The translations under genes and the position numbers were made by a program. The notes beneath the pieces were generated by a model, which was given only the letters and a program-made list of their open reading frames with translations, was not told the DNA's origin and did no database searches. A stretch of 64,000 bases of DNA, taken from contig JAKSXM010000007.1 of NCBI GenBank assembly GCA_022575985.1, positions 62,092,501 to 62,156,500 of the forward strand, written 5' to 3'. Below are positions 1-12,369 of this stretch, piece after piece (the stretch's first letter is position 1; each line of letters opens with the position of its first letter). The DNA is from Anagrus nilaparvatae. Lineage: Eukaryota; Arthropoda; Insecta; Hymenoptera; Mymaridae.

Positions 1-1
1 T

Positions 2-190
2 TAAGTAAAAGGATGAGCCAAAAATAATAGCTTTTGTTTTTGATGCATTTAGTTTTAAGTTATTAGCTGAAGAACAGTCTTCAATTGCTTTAATGTCTAA
101 ATTCATCAAGTTGATGGCTGAGGTGAAAGAGTTTACAGTAGTATGGATGTAAATTTGAAAATCATCAACAAAAAGTTCAAAATAACAATG
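2..190 (-). mobile_element. LINE reverse-transcriptase fragment (palm domain, FVDD box)
   Basis: Read on the minus strand this gives one open frame. It contains ELFVDDFQIYIHT, the catalytic YxDD box of a non-LTR reverse transcriptase with Phe for Tyr. Further on is NNLKLNASKTKAIIFGS, the conserved region that follows the box in Jockey/CR1-type LINEs. The frame runs off the left edge of the window and stops matching near base 190, where a different LINE fragment begins, so this is a broken remnant. Clade placement is inference from the motifs. Confidence 0.75.
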
Positions 191-204
191 CTTAGTCTTG
201 TGCA

Positions 205-444
205 TTTACCTGCTACACGTCCATATTCCAAACATCTAAAACATCTGAGCGGGGTTGCCTGTAATCTTACACTGCACTTACCGAAACCTAGCTTAATGCT
301 ACCTTTCTTAATCAGCTTGAAAGTGGCCTTTTTATCCATTCTAACTGTTCCTTCAATGTAGCTGTCAAGGCTGCCTCTGTTTCCTCTGCTGAGGTAAGAC
401 AATCGATGTCTTTTATCTGGAGTTTTCGCTGTGGTGTCAGGCAT
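205..444 (-). mobile_element. R1-like LINE ORF1 (gag) fragment with degenerate CCHC knuckle
   Basis: The minus-strand translation has LGFGKCSVRLQATPLRCFRCLEYGRVAGKC, here abbreviated to its knuckle CFRCLEYGRVAGKC. That spacing is CX2CX4(H)X4C with Arg where His should be. Zinc knuckles in this context are typical of ORF1 proteins of R1/I-type non-LTR elements. The reading frame is short and the metal ligand is lost, so it is a dead copy. The junction with the RT fragment on its left shows two LINEs broken and abutted. Confidence 0.6.
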
Positions 445-666
445 TCCGCTTATACATTTTCTCCAATTGTTGCCTTAACCGCTTCGAAAAGGGATGTTTA
501 CCCTACTTTTATTACCTTCATCTCAATCAGTACGTTTCTGGCTTGAGTCTTCCGTACCGCGTTGATCTTGGCTTTCGTGCCGTCTCCGCTACCTTTTACT
601 TTTATTTATTTGAGAATACCTGAATAAGCCCTGTCCTCCGACAACTTTATCGTGGCCGCCTAATCT

Positions 667-840
667 CTAGCTTTGGGGATCCTCTTTTTGCTTTTGGCGT
701 ACATTTTCTTCTTCCTCTTGCTGTCTCTCTTCCTTTTTCTTTTTTTTCCTCCTTTTTCTTCGGCCAGTGAACGGCTCAAAGCCTTCATTGTCTTCAGAGG
801 GCGAAATAGGAGTCTTTCCCATCGTCTCCCTTATATTCAT
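667..840 (-). mobile_element. LINE ORF1 N-terminal fragment, Lys/Glu-rich
   Basis: The minus-strand ORF of 57 codons starts at 840 (MNIRETMGKTPISPSEDNEG) and runs into a strongly basic then acidic stretch (RRKRRKKKKKEERQQEEEE). Such low-complexity charged N-termini are usual in ORF1 of R1-like LINEs, and the zinc-knuckle fragment lies downstream in the same orientation. A frameshift or stop separates the two. Assignment is by context rather than a diagnostic motif. Confidence 0.4.
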
Positions 841-1149
841 CTTAGTTTACGTTCTCTGAGAGCTAACATTAACGTTATATGTACGCAGCTTAGTTGGCCT
901 GGTAGCTGAAAGTCTTTTAGTTACGGCCGCTATAGAATGGGATTTTTATATCCCCTTTTTTGGGTTTTTTCCGTCAGCCGTCTTTTTTAGAGGAGTCTGA
1001 CTTGAAACTATGCCCAGTATCTTTCATTCTAGTTCAACCTTAAAAAGCGGTCTGAACTTCTCTCCTCCTTCCTTAGCCTTATATGAGGCGCTGGGCTTGG
1101 GACCGCTAAAGCGGAGTTAGTAGCAGTATAGTATTAGTTTTTTATGAAG

Positions 1150-1260
1150 TGGAGAAATGCAATTCAGCATACCGACAGCCCAAATGGTTCGGTTATGTGG
1201 GACTTCTTATACCCACTAAAACTCCACTCCCTTCCTGTCTTGTAGGAAATTACCCTAGAG
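1150..1260 (-). mobile_element. R1-type LINE 3'-UTR-like block
   Basis: The block reads ggttatgtgggac, then tacccactaaaactccactccc. The 3' UTR of the R1-type copy near 22.3-22.4 kb has almost the same words in the same order. Here it lies upstream (on the minus strand) of the ORF1 debris, as if two elements were joined head to tail. Confidence 0.35.
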
Positions 1261-1269
1261 CCGTTTATC

Positions 1270-4200
1270 ACATTACTTCAGGGTAATTTTAAAGCCATGT
1301 ATTTTCAGAAGCTGAAAATCCTTTCAAAAAATCCATACGTTTTGTTCTTTCATTTTGTATTCATTTTATAATGAATATTTTCATGATATAATGAATACTT
1401 TTTTTGGAGCCTTGTCTTCCTCATAGTATTCGATTTTACTTTTAAATACTATGATGAAAAAAAGTTTGACCATAAATATACTTCAGAAACATATGCCCAT
1501 AATAAATTCATCTAATTCGTTTAAATTATAAAAGAATATGTACTTAGAAAAATAATTTTTCTCACAATTCTCTCATGAATAAATTATTTTCTTTTATATT
1601 TAAACGTCGCAATTTTTATTAAAATAAAATTAGAATTTTATTTGACAATCAATTTTTTCTAATATTGTATGGTTGCCCGTATGCATAACTTAAGTATTTA
1701 ATGTGACTATTTAATATTTACTTATAAGTCTGCATACTTTTTGACAACCCAGCTTTATAATATTATTTTATATAGTAGTGGGCAATAATGACTATATTCC
1801 AACTTTGATAGGCCGTAATTATTGCTCTTTATAAATAATAAAACATTCTTAAACTCATCTAGAAATATTTATTTTTACTAAATTTGCGCCTCGGACCTGT
1901 CGACTTTTCAAAGTAAACATTTTTATGAGCCGGTTAAGAATGTACTATTTTTTAGGGATGTGTGGTTACTTTTTTCAGAATAGTTTGGGTTGGATCAAAT
2001 TGGGTAAAACCTGAAATTTCTCGAAAAATATCTGCAGATAATGAGTGAATTAGAAATTTCTGAGACTGAAAATCAGCAAAACCACCCTAAAAAAAAAAAA
2101 CGAATTTTCGGAAAACCATACACCTCCACTATTTTTCTTCATAAAAAAAAAATCAAATAATTTGAAGATTTTAAATACCAAATATTTACCTATATTTAAA
2201 TCTTGATTTGAATGATATTTTCTTTTTGATTATTAATGAGAGATGATAATATGTTAAGTTAATTGATCCTTTAACCATCTAAGTGTAAACTAATCAATTG
2301 CATATCTCAGCATTTTAATTGCTAATTCAACATCTATCGAAATATAGATCAAATAGAATTCATTTTATTATTATTACTGTCATTAAGATTGTTATCAATA
2401 AAGTTAATTAAATTTTAAAAAAATAAAAAACTATTTTAATTTATACCGTGATTTAAAATTAAAATTTACACGATTATTGTAAAATTATCTCGAAAACTAG
2501 TTATGATTTAAAGACAGATTATTTAATGCTGGTATTGACAATAAAAAAATTATTAATTTCGATAAACAAGTCAGTATCATAAAATAAAACAAAAATAATT
2601 TTTTTTCAGTGTGTATACCAACTCAAACCCACGCATCCTTCTTTGAAAATACATTATGTTACATTATGTAATTAAACAAATTTACATTATCTGGGATAAT
2701 AATAATAATAATAATAATAAAAAAACTGAATTGAATTTATAAATTTGATATCAGATAGTATAAAATTTATAAATTCCCCTTGATTATGAGTTAAAATTCT
2801 ATTATATCTGCATTATAAAAGTATATGCATCAGTAAACATAATACAAATAAGTAAGTTTATTCTCTGCTTACTATACATGTGTACATAATATTGAACTAA
2901 AATCAAATCTAAACTGTATATATAGGAAACTTTGAAACCCTCGTACGTATTTCCGCGATTGTCCACTGGCCTGAATTAATTTCATTTGCATAGGGCAACA
3001 ATTGTTAACGCGTGCGGTCCTTATATATTTGTAAATGTAATACATATAAGAAAATATAATAATAGCTAGTTTCAAAACCACTGTATGTATATCCAATTTT
3101 AAATATAGTAGTATATTTATTTATTATGTTTAGAGAAAACACGTGCAAAATAACAGATTTAGCTCATGTATACATTCTTTGTTTAATGTGTTTTCTAGGT
3201 TACTTTTATTTATAAATCTATACGTTTTAGAAACTTACTTTAAGTTTTGTTTTGTAAAATTTTTAAAATTATGCTATTTTAAATGAATTTGCTATTAAAT
3301 TTATTAAATAATAAAAATTTTTGAGAATTGCAGTCTAAATTTTATTTTCTGACATTTTTTAATATCACCTTCAAAACTTTTATAATCTCGATAATAATGA
3401 ACAAAGTAATATTGCAAAGAAGCATTACTAATTTCTAAACAGTGGTTTTGGTAATTTTGCTGAGTTTTCTAATAATAAAATTAATGTCTACAATGGGTGT
3501 GGTTTAATATTAATGTGCGAGAAGGGTGCGAGAACGAATTTTTACCCAATTTCTTAGTGTAAATTTACAATAAAATATTTTCTATATCTTTCAATATTAA
3601 CAAATTTTTATATTATTTCACCACTTTTTTCGCGAATTTACAAATATAATCGATAATATCTGATTTTTTTTTTGAAAATTCATCAATTTTTCACAAATAA
3701 ACTAGTTGTTTTTGCAAAATTTACATTTTTAAAATTTGAAAATATAGTAAACATTGCAAAAAAAACCTGGACTGGATTTTATACAGTTTAAAATAATATA
3801 CATTTTAATACAAAAATAATAAAAAAAAAAATAAATAAACAAAATGAATTTTTTTTTGGTAGATAACCAATATTTACTTTTTATTACTGAATAATTTAAA
3901 TTCATATTTTCGTGGAATTCAATATTAGCAATTTTTGCAGTGTAAAGTTTAATAAATATTTATTTTTCTCAGATTATTATATTCGATATTTTTTATTCGA
4001 TTTTTTTTTAATAGAAGAAAAATACAAGGGTGGATACACACCCATATTATATTAAAAAAGAAACCCTAAAGTACTTATGTATTTTTATATACTAAAGGCA
4101 CTTTTAACATTTTAACTCTCTATCCGGTATATCAACTTGTTGTTGAAAATACACAAACATTATTAACATTAGTGAATAAGAAAAAGAGATTAGAGTGCCA

Positions 4201-4490
4201 CGAGGACTAAATTTATGCAATGTTTGAATGTTACTAACACAAATAAAGCTCTAAAAGTATGTTTAATCCAGTGGCTTTGTGCCGTATAGTTTATTTAGGA
4301 TAATGTATATGTTATGAAGAAAATCGGCGGTGAAATCTGATCTTTAAGCCTATTGCTCTAAAATCAAAATTCAAATAAAAAAATATTTGATCCTAGATTG
4401 TCATTTGTCTTATCCTTAAATAGAATTATAATTTAAAGAAGCGCTAAGCGCCAAATTAAATTAAGTGCTGGCTTTCTTTTGGCTTATATA
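1270..4490. other. AT-rich intergenic sequence, no gene seen
   Basis: Both strands were read. The only open frames are short and of AT-rich composition without recognisable domains. The one clear feature is a short (TAA)n run near 2695-2720. It could hold distal regulatory DNA or the missing first exon of the cadherin gene, but nothing visible supports either. Confidence 0.5.
2695..2720. repeat. (TAA)n microsatellite
   Basis: About eight uninterrupted ATA/TAA trinucleotides are followed by a short A run. Confidence 0.85.
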
Positions 4491-4501
4491 ATATTTAGAA
4501 A

Positions 4502-4653
4502 TCAATTTACTTGCGAGAAAAATTTTATCCTAAATTTGTAATGAAAGACACCGTTGCATGACACATTTCATTCTTACAAAAAATAGTTAGTTTTGTACAC
4601 AGTACCGTTTTAAGACAATACAACAGTTAAAATTTTTCTCGCAAGTAAATTGA
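4502..4653. mobile_element. 152 bp MITE with 26 bp terminal inverted repeats
   Basis: The left end tcaatttacttgcgagaaaa continues as attttaa. The last 26 bases (4628-4653) are its exact reverse complement. The interior is unique AT-rich DNA with no coding capacity. No clear target-site duplication is visible, so the superfamily is unassigned. Confidence 0.75.
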
Positions 4654-5128
4654 CTTTTACAAGCTATATGAAGACCGAGATGAAGACGCAATATCAGCTA
4701 TGAATTTAGGTTAAATATGGTTTTTTTCAAATTTTACCATTAAAGTATAATACAAATTGAACATATTTATCTAACAAAAGAAAAATAAATGTAAAAAATA
4801 TTATAAAACTTATTATTAAATCTATCTTAGAATCGTTTGCAGTTTTGGCAATGTAAAAATCTAGTAAAAATGTCTCATGTTGAAATTTTATTTTCCATAA
4901 AGACATTTTGAATTACAAAAAACAAAAATTAGGGAAAATTTTGAAAAGAGCGACAATTTTTATTACAGGTCAAATAAATAAAATAACATTTTGTTTAATA
5001 ATTAATTATATCCATTTATTGATGCGTAAGCATCAAGGAGATCACAGTACTCTAAGATATTACATATAGAACTGAGGGCGCGGGAGATATATTTTGACTC
5101 TATGATGCAGTGCAAGTGTACCTCCCCT

Positions 5129-5356
5129 CACGGAGAAAAATAACTGTTAAAAATAACCAAAATTGCTGGTTATGTTTACATTATAAAGTTTTGTTATTTT
5201 CTGTTCAAATATTTTGTAAATATAACCATGTTTATAGTTAGAATTACAATATTCTGACTTCATATTTGTAAAATTTACAAATTTTTTTTGTAATTAAAAC
5301 TAACCCCGTTTTACTAAAATTAACCTTGTAAAATATACAAAATATTTTTCTCCGTG
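5129..5356. mobile_element. 228 bp palindromic MITE (CACGGAGAAAAATA ends)
   Basis: The termini CACGGAGAAAAATA and TATTTTTCTCCGTG are perfect inverted repeats. The interior has further complementary words (gtaaaatttaca). No duplication of flanking bases is obvious. Confidence 0.65.
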
Positions 5357-5359
5357 CTT

Positions 5360-8300
5360 GTATAATTAATATTCATAATGGTACATCTTTACTTACAAGA
5401 TAAGTAAAATATTATAGAAAAATTTAATTTTGGATATTTCAACAAAAATGGTTACTTAACCATATAAAAACAAAGTAAAATAAAGGTTAGAATACTTAAA
5501 GGCTAAACCCATTAATTTTCTGGTAGTTTTATTTTATTTAAAGCATTACTCCCAATAAAGTTGTATTTAAGCTTTTGCCCATAACATATACATATACTTT
5601 TCATATAAAAGTATAATTTTTTGAAGGGTAATACTTTTTATTTCACATCAAGAGATTTAAATATGGCACGTGGCGAGACTTTTATGTATAAATTTTTATT
5701 GTTAACTTGTTTCTCTCTCATTTAGAAGTTTTTTAAGATTAAAAAAGAAAAGAAATAAAAAAAGGGTGTGCAATTATAATAATCTCGTGTTTTTTAGATT
5801 AAATTTTCTTTGTTCACTTTTTTTTTTCTTTTCTTATGCTCTCGCTTATGCTTTATTTTTATGTAAACAAGTAAACGTTTATTTGATTTTTTCATGTTTG
5901 TAATTGTTAAGTTACTTAAATTACAATTTTAAATTAGAAAAATTAAATTATTAACATAATAATATAAAGATTTTCTTTTGATTATTTTATAATTTTTTTA
6001 AAATTTATACAAATTTGGATAAAAACAAAAAATAGCAACGCTTTACTATTTTTCAACCGATTTTTGGCATCCCTTGTGAAAATTAATTTAAAACAATTTC
6101 AATTTTTTTATTTTTTTTTCCAAGTAAATCTAAAGATTCCAAAATATTCTTGCCATACATACTCAATATCTTAACTTTTGATAATTTGAAACTTTTTAGA
6201 TCATTTTTTTCTTTTTAAATCTAAATAAAAAATTAAAAAATTAAGCTGTGTCAATTATTTTTTTAACTATCAGAAGTTAAAATTATTATTCAGTATTAAA
6301 AACATAATAAATTATTTAAAAACCTGATTTAAACAGTCAACACTTTTGAAATATTAACTTAAATAAATTAGCTTAATAAGTAACTTTATCTGTAGTAACT
6401 AGAAACCCGAGTAGAAACCAAACTAATCATAGATAAAACTAATTACAATGTTTTATATTTTTCGTAAAAACAAAATTTTTTTTTTGTTGTTTTTATAAAC
6501 AAGTTTAAGTACTTTCATTAGTATATGTCAACTTTAGAAATACAAATAAATTATATCCTGTGGCTGTGAAGAAGAGATCTCATTCCATTAACAAAACTAT
6601 GTTCTTTTATATTTAATTATTTATTTCTGTATAAAGGGTTTACTGTTTTAACAAATTTTATCTCATCCCTTTAATTTTTTATTTTTTTTTTTTCCTTTGT
6701 TTTTTCTACTTTTTAATCTTAATCAAGTTTCATATGTACGTCTACAATGTTTAAATTATTATACACACAGCGTGATAACATTTTCTTAATGTTTCTATTT
6801 GTATGCTAAAAAGAAAATTAACAGTTCGTTTCAGAAAAAATGAATAACTTATAAAAAAAAATTATAAATAGTAATTTAAATTCAACGTAATTTAAGCAAT
6901 TTAAGTATACTGTCAACATTACTTTGCTTTAATTTTAGCTGAAATTGCCTAATCGTACATAGCTATTTTTAAAATAATTCATTTGTTATACAAAATAAGT
7001 AATAAAATTTTTTAAATATCAATCATAAAAAAAGATGCATAAGAAAAATTAATTATTTTAAGTATATAAAATCACCAACAAAAAAAAATAAAATAAACTT
7101 AAGTGTGCTTACATAAATTCAAAAGTCATGATAATGTAACTGGAAATATATAAAAGCTTAATAAACTAAAAACTTGTGTAAGTGAAGTATATATAAATTA
7201 ATGGAAATACGAGTGAAAATAGTAAAAGATAAAAAAGTATTCTTTGAATCAGAGTAATCAAAGTTGTAAGAAACTGAATTCTTGGAACAAGGATGTGATT
7301 TAAAAGTTTATATTCAAAATAACGAAGACAATTTATTTGTACCTGGTAAAAGAATTTTTATGAAAAGGTGCGTTCTGGGTCATTTTTTTTGCTCCCTTGG
7401 TTAAAAATGTGCTATTAGTCGGGTCTATTTTGTTATTCAAAAATGAAATCCACGACCCTGGCTGACTTACGATAAAATCTATGGGAATCTCTTCAGATAG
7501 GCGTAAAGAACATTGTATACAATATATAAACTTGCGCAAGTGAAAATTGGGTGAAATTACCCCCAACCCCCCCCCCCCCCTTAATCCCTAAAATTTAAAT
7601 AGATCTTTTTTTGTAAATTTAACGACCCCTAGTAGGTTTTTTGGGTCACTGAACACGAATAATTTCGGTTTTTACCGAAAATTATTCAGTTGTCCACAAT
7701 AGGCAACTTCTGGTTAATTTTTGGGTATTTTTAAATAGATTTTTTTTTTGTTACTTTAAAGACCCCTAGTAAGTTTTTTGTGTTACTGAACACGAATATG
7801 ATCGGGTTTTATAGAAAATGATTAAAGTGCCCACAATAGGAAACTTCAGGATAAAGACTTAAAAGAAGTATAAACTAATTTTTTTAAAGCACCAAAATTT
7901 CAAACTAATCTTTAAAATTTATCAAATTTACTTTTTCGTTCTTATTCTTCTTGTTCATAAGATAAAGAATTTATTACGTAGTTTATTTATTAAAGTATTA
8001 CTAAATATAATTTTAAATTAGCAAAATTTTGTAATTATTAAATTTTTATTTGACTAATTCATTCTGCAATCATGTAATAATGTAAAAATCTATTAAACAA
8101 CATCAAACAGCAACATAAATGAAAATATAAATTTAACATGGTTTATTATTTCAAAATCGTATCAAATGAATAATGTTATTTGTCAATTTATATTACTACG
8201 TTGTAACTCACGAATTTCGTTTAGCAATAATTTTCTAATTATACCAAAAGAATTATACAAATTCGAGTACAAATTTACACTATTATAGGCAAAAAAAGAT

Positions 8301-9440
8301 TTTAGGAATGAAAGAAAAATAAAAAGTAATTTTTTTTTTAATAATTAAAACATTCTATACTTGAAAAATTTCTTGGAAAATTTAGTTATTATTTGAAAAT
8401 CAATATTGCATTTTTTTAATATTTGACTCTGTATAAACTTTGTTTGCCTCATATTCTTACTTGATAACTTAACAGGAAAGATACAGGCAATTAAGCACAA
8501 TTAAGTAGAACACAGCGGTTTATATTGGAATTATTACTAAAAATCTGCAGAATATTGTTTTTGGAATTTCATTTAAAAATAGAATTCACTATTTTCTAAG
8601 CTTTACTTCGGCTTTACTAAAGTTTTTTTTAGTTGATTTCAAGCAAAGCAGCCTAGCCGTGTAGATTTTTTTTACAAAGCATTGGAAAAACGTAATAATT
8701 GGGAGAAAAAAAAAGTTTTTATAAAGTTTAAAAATTATACATTCATATTATAAAGTATTAGCAAGTACCCTGTAATTATTTATTAGAATTTGAGAATATT
8801 GGTATAGTTTTACGAACAACTATTATTATTCTATATCAGTTTTCATTTAAACTTTATACAATATAACACGAATTTACAGAGTACAGTTTGTCCAATAATT
8901 TGTATATATGTACATAAATATGTTGTAAACATTTTGACCATTCCTAATTTATTTATTTATGTGAAAGGTTTTAATTGAAAATAAATGGCTCGATAAATGG
9001 TTGTATAATAAGCAATATAATAAGCAAGAAATATGAAAACGAATTTCAAAATATTTTATCATCAGCCTGTTGGACGTGGTGTTGAATAAAATTTTAAATA
9101 ATATTATACGCATACCTTTTTAACTTTTGTTATATTCAAAAATGAAATTTAATTTTTAACATTGTCCTCGCATTGTCCCTAAACAAAAATTGATCTTCAG
9201 TTCCAAAGTACTTTTTGCCGAAAGTATTACTAAAAATAAGCCAAGCCTCATATACCTTAAAATTTATCTACATTGAAGTGAGTTATAATAAATACACAGA
9301 AAGTATAAAAAATGCAGAAAAAATATATAAAAATGAAGATAATATTAAGATAAATGATAATTTTGCTTACGAAACATAAAATTGAATATGCATAGAAATA
9401 AAAGGATTTAATATAGTAAAAAAAAATACTATGTATTTAT
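5360..9440. other. AT-rich intergenic sequence, no gene seen
   Basis: Apart from the C-run at 7561-7580 and the tandem duplication at 7597-7850 listed separately, this is homopolymer-rich AT sequence. No exon-like open frame with good splice sites was found. Confidence 0.5.
7597..7850. repeat. Two tandem diverged copies of a ~136 bp unit
   Basis: The words aaatagat, gacccctagta, actgaacacgaata and cacaatagg recur in the same order about 136 bases apart (first copy from 7597, second from 7733). A C-homopolymer at 7567-7580 lies just upstream. The block is non-coding and resembles a decayed dispersed repeat. Confidence 0.7.
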
Positions 9441-9450
9441 ATATGCGTAT

Positions 9451-9720
9451 TAGCCTGGCAGTTATTTTAAACTTGGATTTTAGATTACTGGATAAAAAAA
9501 GTTACCAGTTACCAAAAAAATATGATTCCCAAAATTATTTAATCATTCCTAAGTGTTGCTACCAAATATATTGGCTCTTATGGAGAAAATTTTTAGTCCA
9601 TTAAGAGCCCTCATATTTGATGGCAATACTCAGAAGTGATCTATTTTTTTGATAATTGGCAACTTTTTTCATCCGGTAATTAAATAATGAAGCGAATTTT
9701 TAAAATAAACTGCTAGGCTA
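9451..9720. mobile_element. hAT-type MITE, 270 bp, with 8 bp target-site duplication
   Basis: The left end is TAGCCTGGCAGTTATTTTA and the right end its near-complement (taaaataaactgctaggcta). It is flanked on both sides by ATGCGTAT (9443-9450 and 9721-9728). An 8 bp duplication with T at position 2 and A at position 7 is the known hAT insertion signature. A second copy is at 29077-29362 and a ragged one near 10025. Confidence 0.85.
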
Positions 9721-10024
9721 ATGCGTATCTATGCTCATAAACTGTAAAATCTGTATGAGTTTATTTCGCAAAAGTTTTAAAAAGGGTTTATATATTTTAT
9801 ATAATATGCACGATATGGATAAGCGAATAAGGAAAAACGTTTGTTTAGTTTTGTTCTTAACTTCGTAACATAACTTTTGTTATGATTATGATTATTATTA
9901 TTATTACTATACAAATTATAATTTTAAAATATACGGGTATATATGAATAATATGCTTACTAGACAATACTATATATTTCTTTTGATATTATATTATCCAT
10001 ATATTATGCATAGTATATGTATAT

Positions 10025-10120
10025 TAGCCTGTCAGATATTTTAAAAATTTGTTTGGATTTTTTATTACCGGGAGTAATTGTTTGCCATTTACTAAATCTA
10101 ATTAGCTTATATTTCATCAA
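10025..10120 (+). mobile_element. Degenerate left end of the same hAT-type MITE family
   Basis: TAGCCTGTCAGATATTTTAAAAATTTG followed by ggattttttattaccg matches the start of the 9451 and 29077 copies. No matching right end was found, so it is truncated or decayed. Confidence 0.45.
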
Positions 10121-10435
10121 TTAAATACTGCTGGTATTGCTAACAATTTGAAAATTGCATTTAAGAAACTGTTACAAATTTTTTTTTCACTAGCAGTAAC
10201 ATTTGGTAATCTTGTTTTTTTTTTGGTCATTTCCTCGGTGATTTCAGCATTAATTTAAATTTAAAGCAACTTCTTAAACCTCTTATTGTTTATAATACCA
10301 AAAATCGTGACTTAGTTGGGTTCCCACTTAGTTATCTGTTAGCATAACTTTACATGCATGCTCAGACACAGACACAGTAGAGAATTGAAATAAAAAATCT
10401 CTAAATAATAATGTTATATGAAAAAAAATGTTTTT

Positions 10436-10454
10436 GGTTCCTCAAAGAGGAACC
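10436..10454. repeat. Perfect hairpin GGTTCCTC-AAA-GAGGAACC
   Basis: An eight-base stem with a three-base loop. The other copy (38936-38954) keeps the stem with GGTTCC/GGAACC and a changed loop side, which suggests the fold matters. Confidence 0.9.
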
Positions 10455-10545
10455 ATTGTGTTAGGTCAAAATTTGATTTTCTATTTTTTGGCATATAAGC
10501 ACGTTTTGGGACCCCAGGAAGCTAAAAAACCTGTTTTTAAAAAAA

Positions 10546-10548
<3 letters not shown>

Positions 10549-10600
<52 letters not shown>

Positions 10601-10612
10601 TATGTATGTAAT
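10549..10612. repeat. (TG)n microsatellite with (TATG)n tail
   Basis: About 24 TG dinucleotides run from 10549 to 10597, then acgtatgtatgta. The inverted copy at 38.8 kb has the same kind of tract, (CATA)n and (CACA)n on the + strand. Confidence 0.95.
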
Positions 10613-10619
10613 CGGTGAT

Positions 10620-12345
10620 ATTTCACAAATATAATGGAATTAAGACCTAATTTTTTTTTCAAAAATTTTTTCACCAAAAAAGCTCGAGGTACTTTTTTTT
10701 TTTTTTTATTTGGATGTAATACCTCATTTATTTCCATGAAACTACTTATATTTGAAAGTATGGTTTTTACATAATATCTCGAATCGGATACTTAATTTTC
10801 TGAAAATTTTTTTTCTAAAATTTTTTTCACAAAAAAATACAAAAAATACGAGACTTTTTTTTCTTTTTGGACGTAGTACCTAATTTATTTCCATGGAAGT
10901 ACTAGTTTTAAGAACCTTGTTTATTGTTATTTTTTGGATCTGATACTTAATTTTTTCAAAAATTTTTTTGTCAAAATTAAAAAAATAGAAAAATTAAAAA
11001 AAATGCAATATTTTTTTTTTTTTTTTTTGGTGTAATACCTCATTTAATTCTATGAAAGTACTAATATCTGAAAATATTGTAACTAGTGATATTTCAAAAC
11101 TATTATCGAATTAAGACCTAATTTTTTTTTCAAACATTTTTTTATCAAAAAATCTCAAACCCCCCTTTTTTTTTTTTAATTTGGATGTAATACCTCATTT
11201 ATTTCCATGAAAGTACTTATATTTGAAAGTATAGTTTTCAAATGATATCTCGAATCGGATACTTAATTTTCTGAAAATTTTTTTTCTAAAATTTTTTTCA
11301 CAAAAAATTACAAAAAATACCAATTTTTTTTTTCTTTTTGGACTTAGTACCTAATTTATTTTCATGGAGGTACTAGTTTTAAGAACCTTGTTTATTGTAA
11401 TTTTTTGGATCTGATACTTAATTTTTTCAAAATTTTTTTTGTCAAAATTAAAAAAAAAGAAAAATAAAAAAAACTGCAATATTTTTTTTTTTTTTGGTGT
11501 AATACCTCATTTAATTCTATGAAAGTACTAATATCTGAAAATATTGTAACTAGTGATATTTCAAAACTATTATCGAATTAAGACCTAATTTTTTTTCCAA
11601 ACATTTTTTTATCAAAAAATCTCAAACCCCCCCCTTTTTTTTTTATTTTGGATGTAATACCTCATTTATTTCCATGAAAGTACTTATACTTGAAAGTATG
11701 GTTTTTAATTGATATCTCCAATCTGATACTTAATTTTTTGAAAATTTTTTTCCTAAAATTTTTTTTACAAAAAAATACAAAAAATACGAGACTTTTTTTT
11801 CTTTTTGGACGTAGTACCTAATTTATTTCCATGGAAGTACTAGTTTTAAGAACCTCGTTTACAGTAATTTTTTGGAACTGATACTGAATTTTTTCAAAAT
11901 TTTTATTCTCTAAATTAAAAAAAAAGAAAAAGAAAAAAAATTGCAATATTTTTTGGTGTAATACCTCTTTTAATTCTATGAAAGTACTAATATATTAAAA
12001 TATTGTAACCAGTGATATTCCAAAACAATTATCGAACGAATACCTAACTATTTTTTCCAAAAATTTTTTTATTAAAAAAATCTCAAACCCCCTTTTTTTT
12101 TTTTAATTTGGATGTAATACCTCATTCATTTCCATGAAAGTACTTATACTTGAAAGTATGGTTTTTACTCGATATCTTGAATCTGATAATTAATTTTTTG
12201 AAAATTTTTTTCTCCAAAATCTTCGTCACAAAAAAATACATAAAACATCAAATTTATTTTTCGTATTGGACATATCTAATTTATTTTAATGAGAGTACAA
12301 ATTTTATAAATTTAGTTTATAGTAATTTTTTGTATCCGATCACAA
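10620..12345. repeat. Higher-order tandem repeat array (~155 bp subunit, ~470 bp period)
   Basis: The word aattaagacctaattttttt recurs near 10638, 11113 and 11577, and a variant near 12040. Three related subunits alternate within each period. Each carries a 'taatacctcatttattcc(a)tgaaagtact' or 'gtagtacctaatttatttcc' core and an 'aaaattttttt..caaaa' spacer. The subunits differ from one another more than the triplets do, which is the definition of a higher-order repeat. Confidence 0.85.
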
Positions 12346-12369
12346 TTTTTTTTTTTATTTTGATATAAA

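Larger units (their letters stand above)
10436..12360 (+). mobile_element. Helentron/HINE-like element: hairpin, microsatellite, higher-order tandem repeats (copy A)
   Basis: In order there is a perfect 8 bp-stem hairpin (10436-10454), about 90 bases of unique sequence, a (TG)n run, and then an array of ~155 bp subunits organised in ~470 bp triplets. An inverted second copy with the same order lies at 37.4-38.95 kb, which shows this is one mobile unit and not a chance cluster. A hairpin end plus microsatellite plus central tandem repeats is the known layout of non-autonomous Helentron (DINE-1/HINE) elements. That assignment is inference; no Rep/helicase is present. Confidence 0.55.

Noticed and set aside
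143..361. Plus-strand 72-codon frame near the left edge
   Set aside because: It is the reverse side of the LINE ORF1 fragment, which has the recognisable zinc knuckle on the minus strand.
7333..7566. 77-codon minus-strand frame before the C run
   Set aside because: It belongs to a non-coding repeat next to the tandem duplication; no protein family recognised.
10428..10737. Open frames through the TG microsatellite (poly Cys-Val and poly His-Thr proteins)
   Set aside because: They are products of reading a dinucleotide repeat on each strand; not genes.
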